From Echeneis naucrates (taxonomy: Eukaryota; Chordata; Actinopteri; Carangiformes; Echeneidae), in the NCBI RefSeq assembly GCF_900963305.1, contig NC_042518.1, positions 7,605,548 to 7,669,547 of the forward strand: DNA of 64,000 nt, in the 5' to 3' direction. The translations under genes were made by a program, and so were the position numbers. Within the stretch, counting starts at the first letter, position 1, and every line of letters starts with the position of its first letter. Positions 1 through 14,426 of the stretch are shown here, piece by piece. Under the pieces are notes generated by a model. It saw only the letters and a program-made list of their open reading frames with translations. It did not search any database and was not told where the DNA came from.

Positions 1-1140
1 CAAACGCCTGGAGGACTTTGATGTTAAAGTCATCCCTGAACAAGAGGAGAGAAACGTGTCACAAATTTAACCAAAGACAAGAGGCACCGGCTTTATATCA
101 CCTGGATACAGACTGCAGTGATTGATTCACATGTTTAAGGGGTCAAGTCGAACAAAATCCTGCAGCTATGTCAGAGCATAAGTTTCTGACAAACTGCCAC
201 TGTGATGGCCGTGCCAGGCATCATGAAATCCCTCCTGTTTCACCAGTCCTGTCCCATTTGATTTTCCTTTGATAAAAACCACATGTCAACTCAGTTATTT
301 TACTGGCCCTGTCTCCCATTGCTCCTCTGCTCTGTAAAACCAGACTACCAATTTCCTGGGGCTTTATGCCCACATCTGAGCACATTCTTTGTAGATTTGA
401 TATTGAAATGGGAAGAGCAAAAAGTAAGGTAAGGTGGAAAACAGAGGGAAAAGAGGAGAGCTCACCGTTCTCCTAAGTAGTCCCCAATGACGGTTTTGTT
501 GAGCCCTTCACCTTTGTAGAGGAACTGTGCAATGTCCTCTGGGGTGTTCTGGAGAAGATCATTCTCCAGAAGAAACTGGATCCCCTATTAAAAAAAAAGG
601 GTACACATTCACACTTTAGTTACCTGTTTCTGTTTTGATAGTCACCCTGGTGATATTTAAAATTCTCATTCAAGGAAACTAATGGAAGCATTAAAAAGGC
701 ACTACTTCAGTCCTGACCTTTTTAGGGTCCATGTTGAACTTCTTCCTCCCCATGGCAATCTGTTTGTTTCTTTGTGTGGTTTTGCTGCAGAGAAGGGAAA
801 AAAAATCCATCACATGACGGTTTAGGGTGTGGTACTGTTTTCAGGTTGTTTTTATGAAGTAGATCAGTGTGTGATTGTGTCATCCAGGATGTGGCAGGAC
901 TTTGTTTATTTATTACACCGTGATGAGTGTACATTGGAATTACACTGCATGCCGCATCGCTACAACCAACCCTGCTGCCACTCATTGGAATATTTCATTT
1001 TTTTCATTTTAATATTCCTCTTACTTAAAACTCATTTTGTAAGTAACCCATAGAGAAATCTCCAGCTTTGTGTGTCTGCGAATGCTCCCTATGCTTCCTA
1101 TGTGCCTAGAATAGCCCAAGCCCCTTCGCCAGCTGCACCT

Positions 1141-1233
<93 letters not shown>

Positions 1234-4200
1234 CTCGACACGCAGGCCTCACTCCACCTCATCAACCAATCGAATGACAGCGCTGAACACAGACTGACTG
1301 TTTGGCTAATGCTTACTCAAGGGACTGTACCACTGCACTCCTCAAACAAAAGGGAATTATCACACACACAAACCTACACACACAATGACAGGTGTGAGGC
1401 TCAAGGCAGAAGCAAGTAAATATCTGAAGAGGAAAAATAAAGATCAAATTACACCTGCACTGAACTGTGAGTAAACAAAAAAAAATTTAATCATTACTTG
1501 TCAATATGAAAATTTTTGACTTTTCTGTTATGGACAAAAAAGGGACAAGAGGGAGGGATACCAAAAGATACTCACCTCTCCCCAACACAGGTTAGCTGCT
1601 CGATCTCAGTCATCACCTCTGCAATCTCAAACTTCAGCCGCTGCATGCAAAAAAAAATAAATAAATAAAAAAAACAGCTAAATGACTAATTTATTCACTT
1701 ATTCTTTATGCCAGAGTTTGTGTTTTATGACTGATCATAAAAACAGACAGACAAAGTCGGACAACATGAATCAAACTTCAGCTCTGAGGAATGAAGTAAA
1801 TAATGTCTAATTTGATGGCTACATAACATTTAATATGTATTATATAGGTCTGGCCAGTGAGGATTATGTCAATACAGCACAGTCTTTGAAGTCAGTTGAA
1901 TCATCTTTACTGGGCATTTCTGCCTTTAACAGCTGACTGAGGCATGACGGGTGATTTGGATATTTCAGATCAGAATTCACATAAAAAACTCCATATTTAA
2001 TAACTTGTTTTTACTGATTTGTCGATTTCCCAAAATAACTAAATCAGACCAAACTCATAATACTGGCCAGATCACTTTACCATAACTTGCTGCTGGAAGA
2101 AATAAAATATCATTGATGGGCTGTTACTCACTTCAATATCATCCAGAAGTTCTTTTTTCCTGCGTCGGATATTTGACAGCTCATCTCTTTCCTCTAAAGA
2201 CAGGTCCTCAGGTACTGGAAAATACAGAGAAGAGGAAAATTCAAAGCGCATGAGTGAGAGAGAGAGAGCGAGAGAAAGAGGGGGAGGATTGCGAGGATGG
2301 ATTAAATTGATTCACCTTCCAACCAGCCAGTCAGAGTCAAAGGGATTAAGCTTGACAGTGCATACCTGTTCAATGAATCCATCCCAAAGATATTATTCAT
2401 GACCTAAATTAATGAAGTTTCATTTCATTTGGAAATCTGGGATTAAATAAGTACATAACAAAAAAAAAATGATAATAAAATCAGGAGGCCTGAGAGTACA
2501 GTTGGATTTGTGGCCTTTCATTAATCACCCGTCAGTATCAGATTTAATGTTAAATAAAGAGGTTTATACACCACTGAGGAGAGTATAGTTGACCTTTAGT
2601 GCTTAAAGATGAATGGCTGTCAGGGAAAAAAAAACATCTGGCAAAAGTAGAAAATACTGAAATTTAGACTAAAATTGCACAGCTTGGGGATCAACTGTCC
2701 AATATTCATTCTCTCTTTTCTCTGGTTTTGGCCCCCGTTATAGGAAACATCTGGCTAAATGTTCACCAGCTGGACTCTAGGTGTTTGGTGCTGAAAGAGT
2801 AGTGTACAATTAGCTCTGCCATATCTCTGCAAAATGCATACAGAAAACTGTTTATTACTAATGTATTTATTATTGTGGCCGTATTTATTTCATTGTCGTA
2901 CTGGACTAATTTATGACTATGAGCTCAATGCCGAAGGATGTAATTGAGTTAATACCCTACAGTTTTTATGGAAGAACCTATTTGATTGCATTAGATTTTG
3001 CAGGAGTCCCCTAGTTTAGTGGCCACTGAGTGTATGCATATATGCATATATATATATCCTGGCAGAATTTTCTCATATTTATCACAAAAACTTCCCTTTT
3101 TTTAAAAGCAGATGGCTTCTATAAGCAACATCCTGACTGTTTGACATACAAACACACACCCAGAGAGGCCACTGAACATCTGGCAAAGGCCACCCCCTCA
3201 AATATTGGCTTTCTGATACTCAACTCTTGTCAAGTCCTTATTTGGGGTAATTAACATTGCAAAGAGAGAGAGTGGCACATCACACAACATACATGTTTTA
3301 CTGCATGAGTACTGTATGCACAGGTGAGTACACACTGCTGGTGTATACACTGTATACATACTGAATTTGCACTTTACACAACATATTTATTTTACTCTAC
3401 AGAGAGGATCCCCAGAGCCACCTACTTATACACCATTTACCCGTGCCACGTCAAGCTGCCCCCCCCCACCAGACCCCTCAGAGGGCCTCCCCCTCTCTCC
3501 TCCACACATCAGAAAACAGCAATCCATTTGAGAGCGAGCTGACAGGAAGTAGGTCATTTTCACATGGAGCTATACCAGATTGTGCTTCTCCTACACTGTC
3601 GTTCTCACACACATGCATCCCCCACTATCTCTCCTTTTGTCCGCCTCCACCCCAGTGCTTGAAGTGGGGGTGAGAGCAAATTCAAATCTCCCACTGAATC
3701 ATACCGCTAAGCAGCTTTGCAATTCTGACATTTTTTTCTCTCCTTCCTATAACTGTAAATAAAGGAAACAGAGCTAAAGTTATTTCCTCTCCTCTTTATC
3801 TAGCGGCTGCATCTCGCTCTCACACTCTGAATCAATCCCTCTCCCCAGTCTTGCTCTGTAAGACAAAGTGACAGAAGCAGCATGGACCATTAGGTTATTA
3901 TGTTCTGGGGGTACAGAGCTCGTGTTATCACAGATGAGCAGCCAGTCAAGAGAGCAGCGATTCAGATGGGTGTAGATGGCCATTTTTTAAACTGTGAGAC
4001 AAAAATGAACAACAAATGTCTTCAGGACTGAACCAAAGAAGGATTGGAGAAGAGACTGAAGGAAGTATATATGAAATATATACGAAAGGCAGGACCGTCT
4101 GCAGTGCAATTAACCAAGCGATGACGCCAGTTAATATAAAACACACAAACATCTCCTGAGTTAGGAGATGAAGTGCAGCGTTGTGGGCGGTGGATTGATT

Positions 4201-7200
4201 TCCGAATGCGTACAGGGAATTATAGTAGTTAAGGTGGAAGGGGAAAAAAAAAAGCATGGATGAGTTTTCTCTTAAATATAAGACTGAAACGTTGTTATAT
4301 TTATCAAATGATAAAAAATATGACTGCATGACTATTGGTAAAAAGTGATCCATGTCATTAGTATAATGAACATTATATTGGCTGATGATCAAGACAGAGC
4401 AATTAAATGGGGTCTTTGATTCATGACCTTCATGGGGCTGCACTCAACTGAAGCTATGGTTCCTCAGTGGTTAAGGAGCATGTCTCCTGCATGGCACTTG
4501 TCAACTCCTTCATCCAATTTTATTAAAAACAATCATGCAAAAACTTGTTTTTTCGAACAGGACTTGCTGTTTTTACTCAGTATTGTAAGTTTGTCATGAT
4601 GGACCCTTGGCAATAAGTCTGTGAAACTGAAGTGAATAAATAAAGAATTTAAAAAAAATCTTTAAAAGACATCAATGACAAGAAAGGATGCTCTCAATGG
4701 CACAATGCAAAGAAAGGAGTAGTCTCAAGAGTGATGAATTGAAAAGATTCCAGCAAATGTCATCACACTCTCTGCATCTGTTGCTCTTTTCTTGGCTTCA
4801 GTTAAGCAGCCTCATAAAACAGTAATTGTGGAGCAAAGAGACCCTGCAGGCAACCTACGTCTGTAATGCACAAAACACTCCTCCATCCCTCCTACTCTGG
4901 CTGAAACAGCTCCGCTGGACTGAAGAAAGGGACAAATTGTCTGTGCAGACGGAATCTGTTTTGGGTAACAATTCCGCCCCTTGTGTATGTTTTGTAGCAG
5001 TGTGGAAATCTGATATCATTGTGAGGGCAACTACTACCTTATTGCAGAGACTGGTCATCTGATGAATTATGCATGAATATCTAAGAACCAGTGAGTATGT
5101 GCTTATGTGCATTAACATAGAGAAAATAATCTATACAGGGTAATATACAATCACTCAAAGCTCGACCCAGGGCACAGCCAGATAAATTAACAATGCAAAA
5201 ATCACTCGGCCCTTTCATATGATGACTTCAGAGTTTTAATCAATACATAACATAACAGCCTTTCCCCCATTGGTATGCAAGTATGCATGGACTTTTCTCG
5301 GAGACACACAGTCCAGACTTTTTCCAAAGAGGTCACAGAGTTTATGCCTTTTAAAATATCAAATCTCATCTCTGAATTTTAGCTATCTACTCCCCGAGAA
5401 CAGTCACAAGCTGGCTCGTCACCATCTGCAGTGACCAGGAACACGAAAACCAAATTAGCCAAAAGGTGGCTTTTATTGTGAAACAAAGCCATTAAATGCA
5501 GTGTATTTGTTGCCATGGTTGGTGCTTATGTGACTGCAAAGATTTTGGAACAGCCACCTTGAACCTTCCCAAAAGTTATTACAGTAAACAACTTCTGTCA
5601 ATGTATCATGCTTTTGCGTAGGGAAACAACTTACTTTCTAGCACGGGTCAGACGGTCAGCATGACTCACGATAATGAGCTGTAAAGTCTCATGACTCCGT
5701 TATAAATGACAGCCACAGGGTGCACAAAATCCAATCTAATTATTAATGCAACTGGTGCACTTAAAGAATTTCAATGAACTTTGTTGGAGCCTGTGATAAC
5801 TTTTTGGGTCACTGCAAAAAAAAGGGTAAGATAAAGATAGATAAAGTCATTTGATAAAGTTTTATGTATCTACATGTGGGTCATCACTGCTACTGACACC
5901 AACAAATGTTTAATATTTCTTAACAATAATTAGAGCTTAAGTTTAGAGTTGCTGCCATCTGATAGCTGGAAACTGCTCAGGTTTTGAATAATGCATCTGT
6001 CTCCTGTTTCTACTTCAAGCTAGTGCAGGCTGGGCGGAAAGACCTGACACAGGGCCAGATCGCTGTCTTATGCGTGAAGGACAGATTAGGATCTCATTCA
6101 TGAGACTGAGTGGCCTTTATTGGCAGATCTCAAAGTTAGATGATTAAAAGCCCTTAAAGTCCCGTCTTTCCAGTATCCTAGGCGCCAAAGGCAGCAAAGG
6201 AGATGGGCATATTGATTTCCTTCCTTTTTATATTGGGTAATGTTTTCTAAAATGGCAACATGAGATACTGATGTACTAAGTACTCACTACCTCAAATTAG
6301 GAGTGTTGTCTAAAATCAAAGACACATTGTGCACTCAGCCGTAACGACAATCCCCACTGTAAACAAACTAACTGCCGTTTACCAAATTTTCAGATGGCAA
6401 ATTTTACTGAAAAATATGCTGATGGCTTCAATGAATCAACAGTATTTTGATACCTTTTGGACAAAAAAATAAAGAAATAATTGGTGATTACTGTCACATC
6501 CATGGCAACAGCTGCAGTTTTCAAGGCAAACAAAAAAATTAGCAGGCTTCTTTGCAGCAATTGAGGATGATAAATGTCCATCTTTAATGTTATCTCTGGC
6601 AGATTTGTGGCTAAAACCCGCAACAATCACGAGCATGCGCTCTTCAACATCTACACCTACTGAATAACAGAGAAATGTATTTAACTATGGGCTGAAAAAA
6701 TTCTTTCAACAGAACAAAGCGAGCGAAACATCCTGACTTCCACCAGACTTGCAGTGGGACAATGGAGCGGGATGTCTGCTGTTCTTAGGACTGCAGGGCT
6801 GGTCTTCCTGTAACAATAGCAACCGCATAAACAGGTTGAGGACATTACAGTACACAGGGGTAATTAGGGAGCACTTATGTAAGTTCACAACACAGCCAAC
6901 ACTACATTGCGGTGAGGCTGCTGCAAGTATGTGCAACCCAGCTGAGTTAAGAATGATGCAAGAAGGCACCTAAGTGAGTCACTGACAACCTAACAAATAA
7001 ACCCCTTTAGGACTCCATTTAAATTCCCCTTAGTGTATAAAGTCTGTCCATATGACCTTATGATGCACTGACGGCAAAAATAAAAACAGCAACATCTGAT
7101 CTAGCTTGATCCGCTCACAGAATAGACCCCATTTCCTGAATAAATACATACCACATTTCCTTTTCCTCTCCCGAATTCCCATGATGACTGACATGCCACC

Positions 7201-7913
7201 AGCAGCGTCTGGGTCCTCTCGGTACTGTAAGTGTCGGTGCTGTAGCTGTGTACTGTAAGAGCTTCACAGGCACACTGATTTGAGCCGCCAGTTTCATGTA
7301 AGGTGCAATTGTGGTTGGTAGGTGTGTAGTTATTGGTTTCCCCACAGCATTACTCCTACTCACAGCGCTAAAGCTTGCAAACGCAACATAGCAATACGTA
7401 AACAAAGCAAGCACACGCGCTTGAACAATTCCCACCTCTTGACAGATGACAGCAGAGGTATGAAAATAACCCACATTCCTCCTAAGGCAACCACCCAGCC
7501 TGGTTCAACCGGCTCTCTATGCATGGCATCTGGTCTCTTTACCTCTTGTCAATTTCTCTGCACTTTCTTTTAAACAATTACACTCCTCTGCTTCTACTCC
7601 CCCTTACCTAAAGACATCAACTCCTTTCCAAATCTCACCTGGAGAACAGCTCAATATTAACTTTCCTAATTAAGGAATCTAACTATCAAAAGGCCCATTT
7701 TCTCAGCACAAAGCCAGTCAGGATGGGGTTTTGGTCTGCAAAACACATTAGATCAGAGGCACTGATGGTGTAGCAGAGTGCACTCATTTAAAAAAAAAAA
7801 AAAAAAAAAACAGTCCACTCACCTTAAGAGCATCAGCTACAACTTTTATGAGGCTGGAGTTGCAGCCACTTTAGTTCATGAAGCTTTATGTCCACTTCCC
7901 TTCAATCACTTCT

Positions 7914-7958
<45 letters not shown>

Positions 7959-10900
7959 AAAAGGCACGATCCTGTTTCCTCCTCGCATTGCAAACATTAG
8001 ATTTACGTCTTTATGTCCATCACCAACTACCTGAAAACAATTGTTAATAATGCAAAGTCATGCCAATTCCAAAAAGACATTCTTGCATGCTCGTTTAATC
8101 TGCCATTACACACTCATTTGCTCCACTGTCAATGAAAAAATTGATTCATTTCATTATTAGATATCAAATCTCCGTTCCACACACAAGGATGCATTTCAGT
8201 GAAAATCACAACTGTGAACCTCACGATGAGACTACCGGTAAAATCATTAGCACAGATTCAGATATCTCAGCTTTTACTGGATGGATTATCAGTCTGTGCT
8301 AATGATTTTACCGGTAGTCTCATCGTGAGGTTAACAGTTGTGATTTTCACTGAAATCCATCCAAGACGTTTCCTCCTGCTGCTCCAAAACTAGTTCTCCT
8401 TAGTAGTAACATATGATGAGGAAACCATGTTGTCATTAGTATGCACAACCCGAATCCGGATAACTCTGCTGAAATATTAGAAAATTTCCTGTTTGTATTT
8501 TAATCAGCTAGTGTACCAGAAAAGTCTCTAGAATGCAAATAAATTACCCTTCAACTTTTTGCTCACCTCAAAGAAACTACTGACACTTCCCATGTCTGCT
8601 GCAGCCACTTGTTTGCACAATGCCTTCATAAAAATTACACAGAAAATCTGAATTTACATCAAACAATCTTCAAAGCCTCAAAGCCTCGACAACACAGTCC
8701 ATTGAAGCAAGACAGTCTCTTCATAGAACCTACTAGTCATTCATGAACAAGTTGTGTTTCGCTCTCAAAACATTTCCTCCTCCCTTTGGATTTGCCTCAG
8801 ATTGATTTATTTTTGGGCCATCATTTGTCATATTTCAACTGACAAATCAGTTGAGTGGTTTAGCAGCAGGGGCCCTTGTTTTTGTCTCAGTTACAAACAT
8901 GGCTGTGAACAGAGATGGTCTTTTATTATGTTTGTTGATCTTATTTTACGTGTCATTTCCCATACAAACAACAACAACAAAACGCTAGATTACTCCCTCT
9001 AAACAAAAGTTTCTCTGCAACTGATTTCGTCCAAATTATGAAAGATCAGACCATCTGTCTGCCTGCCATCTGTTGTCACCAGAAACTGAGACCTTTTCTT
9101 ATCTTACCACACTTGTCTCTCTCCTGCTCCGCCATTTGCTTTTTCCAAACAGAGAACAATGAAATTTGAAAGGAAGACAGTGATCTTGACAGCTTGCCAT
9201 TTCAACCACGTGATCTGTAGGATGGCAGTGATGGAGAAGCTGTTTTGTCTCTCAGTCATGCATATAATGTTCTGTTATAATCTAACAATGTCTAGACAAG
9301 ACCTTTCTTCATTGACCGAGGATTCAACTGTTACACAATAACACCCACTCAAAAGTTGAAAGAACTCTGCATGTGTGGGGGCCAAAGTAAACCTTGATAT
9401 TGCTGGGCATACACTCATATCTGCTGAGATGGCGACAATACTATTAACAGCTGTCTCCACACAACGTTACTTTTCCCTGCATGCTCAGAATCACTGGATA
9501 GACAACCTGCTTGCTGGAAAGAGGAGTTTACACCCCAATGAAAATCATCTTAGAAGCCTGAACGTGGATAGTGACGCTGAGAAAATCACAATAAAACCTG
9601 GTTCCCAATCTGGAATCAGTCAGGACTCACCTTTGGGGCTACAAGATAAATCTCAGTAACACATTTCTGCTACTTAGGATTAATATTATTTTCATCCACA
9701 ATTTCAATGTAGTTTTAATTAAATTTAAATAGCTCAACAGTTTGAATTGACATGACAATGGCATTCTTAAGTCTTCAATCTTTAGCTATTTAATTGCCTA
9801 ATTTTAAGCAAAGAAAATTTCTAAGATAGCATGATCTCAATATCCAAGAATTGGTATTGTTGTTGTGAACATTCTCGTATGGCGTGTCCTAAATCCATAT
9901 GGTGTGCTCACAGTGAAAAAGGGACAAACAGCCAAACCTGGAAATCTAGTACATTTATATTTATAGTACTGTATAACATATGCTATATACTACTATAATA
10001 TATACAATTTGCATGGATTATGAATGTCATCAGTGTAGTTTTCCCAAAATGAGCTTTTTTCCTTCAAGGTCAAAAGCAGAAAAAAAAAGCTCCCTTCATC
10101 AAATAAAAATTTTGAACTGCAGTTGAACTTTGTTTGAAAAACACATCTGGTTGGGCTTTCAATAAGGAATCTTGCAGCCCTATTTCTCTCCGGAAACAGT
10201 GTCTTTTCAGCCCACAGTCTGATACAGACACTCTCAGCAGACACGCACGTGACTGAAAAACAAACACTACAGAGAAGGCAGCAGCACAGGCTGTTTATAT
10301 TGGGCCCAGGCCTTAAATATGGAAAAGAGCAGTCCAGAGATACACGACAGACAAAGAGAAAGAGAAGGAGGCTGGATGATGAAGAGACATTACAGCTGCC
10401 AAGTAGGACTCCACTTCTACTTCTGTTGTTCCAAGACAGCAGGAAGGAGAGGAGGTGGATGAGGAGGAGGACGGGGGGGGAGTGTCCTAGACAGACTTAA
10501 AACTTGAGCCACGATTTCTTTATTCAATAAAATATGTGGGTGGTTCACTTCAGACCATTACTCTTTCCCAGGTTCAGGGTAAAGAGGTTTTCCAGATAAT
10601 GAACATCTGAGAGGGAGAAGAGTCCTTTCTTTAGCCCCATTGTCTTAAATCTCACTAGTTTATTAGAGGTAAATATGAGTTCTGACAATTGGATAATCTC
10701 CACAAGGGAGGGAGACTCTAGTTTTCCCGACAGAAGTAGATGAAAATCAGTAAAACCAGTTAGAATGGCCTTGATAGCACAGCCCATCTGACCTTAGCAT
10801 TACATCAACAAAGTCATTCATTGAAAAATATAATCATATTCTGCTTAAAGGTGTTGCCAAATATGCCCTGGAAAAATTGTGATAGTTGTGTGGATAACGT

Positions 10901-13900
10901 GCAATTGCAGTGTTTGATTTCCCCGAGGCATGACACATTAAGTTTGGAGAACAAAAGGGTTTTTTTGATCATGCTTAAGTGCACTTTGAATATTTTGTGA
11001 AGATTAAAAAAATTTATTTGTGATACTTAAAATCTAATCATGAGGATTGCTTTTTTTTTTTCATCTAAAATGTATTACCTAATGCAAATTAGCAGCGTAT
11101 ACACAATTTTGAGTTAGTGTTACTGATCCATTTGTAAAGTATGCAGCTAAATGAACAAGAGCAGCTGAGGGTTGATGAGCCTTCCCCATGGAAATGTATG
11201 AATATCATGTGATCTTAATCAACTCAAAACTCGCAGGTTGGCCTCCTCTTCCTTAAACACACAAGTCAAGGCAGAGCAGTTCTGCAAATCTGCTGTTTTA
11301 CCATGAAACCAAACACACGTGTGGCCTCTGGACTTCTTTAAGTGATGACAACAACATATCTCCTTGACGCTTCAGGGTCTGAGAGCTGCTGATGTCTTTT
11401 AAAAAAACTGACGGACGTTTCCCTGAGGGAGAACCAATAATTACTTATTATTGCTTCAGTTGAGGTATTGACCGACTCCATTTACAGGAAGATTAATGAT
11501 AGGGCATTTACATCATGTTCCTCTGGCCACAATGCATCATCAAAGGAAAACAAGAGAAATACACAAAAAGAAAAAGGGTTTTTAGCTTCAGTGCATATTT
11601 TAACCAATTCAACACGACAGATGTCAACCAAAAGATTAAATACACGTGTGAAAGAACCAAGGACCCAAGAGCCTCTATAAATTACTCACATTCTAGTAAA
11701 CCTTCATGGCCACTTCTGCGTGTGTGTGTGTGTGTGTTTTACAATAATGACCCGGTCAAAGCCGCAGCAGATTATAAATCATACCTGATCATCACTCGTA
11801 GGAGCACCGACAATGATGCATCATGAGTTTTTTTTTTTTGTTGTTGCTGTTGTTGTGGGTGTCAGAAAGTGTGCAGGGAGAGAAAGTGTGTGCATGTGTG
11901 TGTGATGATGACAGTATGGGATGAGGGCAAGCACCTCAAGCACAGCCGTGTGTCACACTGCCACTGCGCCTGTAGAATGACACAGTTATTGATGCCCTGG
12001 TGGACTATGACGCATCCTGTCACCCTGACCTGCTCGGCCAAAACCATTCATTTCATACTTAGAGCCAGCAACCATCCTATCTCTAAAAACAATTGAATTA
12101 TTCACAGGTCAGGGCAAAGGAAGTGAGCCTAAAATGAGGAGTGAGCAAAAAATTCTGGCAGCACGCCGTACTACAAATCACATGAGAGACTGTGTCAGGA
12201 ATAGAAAACACAACTGAAGGCATCTCTCTTTTTCTGCCCCCCCCCCCCCCACCCCCAAAGTGACAGCAAGTGGCAGGAACCCCTGACCTATAATCCACTA
12301 ATTGTCATCCATATGCATCCCCACTTGATTTCCTCCATTTGTCTGCATGAAGAGCGCTCACATTAATCTGTACCATATAAACAGATACACACACACACTC
12401 GCAGTCGCGTGTGCACATCATCACACATTTATATACACACACGCCTCCAAAAGCAATACCGTGGAAGTAGAGGAGCGTGAGGTATACACAGCTGGGCTGA
12501 GCCTTGCACCACTAACCTACTTTAAGCATCTGACTCTATACACAGAGCAACTGCAGCATCCAGCTCTCTATCAGCCTCTTTTTGAACGTGAGCCACTGCT
12601 GCATGTCTTCATCCCAATCTCTCCCTCCTAAACGTACACAAACCATCTGAAGATGCAAATACACTGTCACAGGCACCCAAACTCTCACGCATACATACGC
12701 ATGTATATACACACTGACTGGCTGGCTGGCTGCTTAAGAGCCTGTGTGTCACACGGTCATCCTGCTCTTGGTGGCACTTCCCAGAGACAAACAGAGCGCT
12801 GCTGCCATTCTGAATAGCACAGAGCAGTTGAAAGGGAACACGGGGAGGTAAAAACTACACAACTGGAACAACCGCAGCCATCCTCGCAGCACCAGCACCG
12901 CTGTCACAGCTGATCCACTGTGCCTATGAAAGAAGAATACATTTTTCATGATCCAGCAGCATCTTACAGAAGAAGGCAGCGAGACTGAGGATGTGCTGTA
13001 GTAGTTCACTTACACAGTGACCCACTGAGTGACTGGCTGAGTTTTACAAATCCCTCCGTAAAGCTAGCTTGGCATCGGAGCGGCAGAGCCATGAGCCCCA
13101 GGGGGGACACCAGAGGGCTGTAAAAGGCTGGAGGCTGGCCAGATGCTCTACACACACACACACAGAGCAGAGATGCCCAGAAGTATAGTGGACGACAGAG
13201 CTGAATTAAGAGGGGCACCAGGGAAAATGTTTTGTAGTCCTTAATCACATCTGAACTGGATTACTCGAGTTGTTTGTGTAGGCTGATTATTTAATACCTT
13301 TGGCGCAGCAGTGGGGGGAATTTTCATATTTTAGGTTGGCATGTGATTGTTCTACCTGTGCTGTTTTTTATTTCATTTGATAAATAACTCGGCTTTCTTA
13401 CTTATGTTTTTTAGGACTTAATCATAAGTTTCCTTTTGAGCTAGAATGAATATATTATTCACAGCCTTTTGAGTTGTGTGCTTCTTCATTAATAATGCGT
13501 TTAGGTGACAGACTCTGGCTTTTTATACTTCACTTGTCCTTAGACACTAGAAAGGACAAATATGAAACTAAAGCCTTGACAATGAAAATGTAACCTTAAA
13601 ATACACTATAGAACACACAATTGCACACAGCAGCAATGTGATGTAGGACACTAAAAGGAGGGTACCAAACTGCAATTTACCTTGTTGCTATCATCTAGGA
13701 CAGAGCAGTGTTTCCCCCGTATTCATTTTGCAGCGGCCACAATGCCATTAATTACAGTGCAGAGTGCTTTTAATATGAAACTAGAGACATGTGGCGACAT
13801 CATCACTGAAGCAATAGCGAGAGAGAAAAGACTGAGGTAGATTGATAGCAGTGTAGAAAGGTAGGAAACACAACATAACTTTTACCCCCTACTGATTATT

Positions 13901-14392
13901 CAGTATCAGCATCGGTATTTGGGCTATTGTAATGTGTGGCTGCACTAAGATCTGAGAATCTGACAAAATGTATAGAAGAAGAGTTCAACTGCTAAGAAAA
14001 GACAGAACCGACAGGTGCAAAAGAAGGTGGAAGGCATGAATCACGGCATCACTGTCATCTTGTGAATTTGGAAGAATAAAAAAAAAACGGTTGAACATTT
14101 GTCCAACAAATTGGTGGCATTAACTTCATAAACAGTAATCTGTGCATCAGCATTTATAATCACAGCTGCACACATTGAGGGGAGAACGCTCCAGGCCATC
14201 AGAGAGCCTGTTGTGTTTTCATGATATAAAGCACTGGATGTTACTGGCAGTCAGAGTGGAATACACCTTTTTCCTGCATCTTCAGCAGGTTTAACAATTT
14301 TTTACACTTACATAATTGTTCCAACCCTCCCTTTTCCTGCCCACTCTGCTCAGCCCATCTCTTCCCTTTCCGACAGACCTGAACCCCTCTCC

Positions 14393-14426
<34 letters not shown>

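Noticed and set aside
1021-1419. Frames with poly-Val/Cys or poly-Thr/His
   Set aside because: Direct product of the CA microsatellite.
3946-4443. 165-codon minus-strand frame in cyth3 intron 1
   Set aside because: AT-rich, no codon bias or known motifs, no neighbouring exons.
4452-4660. Possible degenerate SINE (CTCAGTGGTTAAGGAGCATG, then an AATAAATAAAG tail)
   Set aside because: No B-box or recognisable body; similarity limited to about 20 bases.
8199-8393. 64-codon frame
   Set aside because: Consists of the two arms of the inverted repeat.
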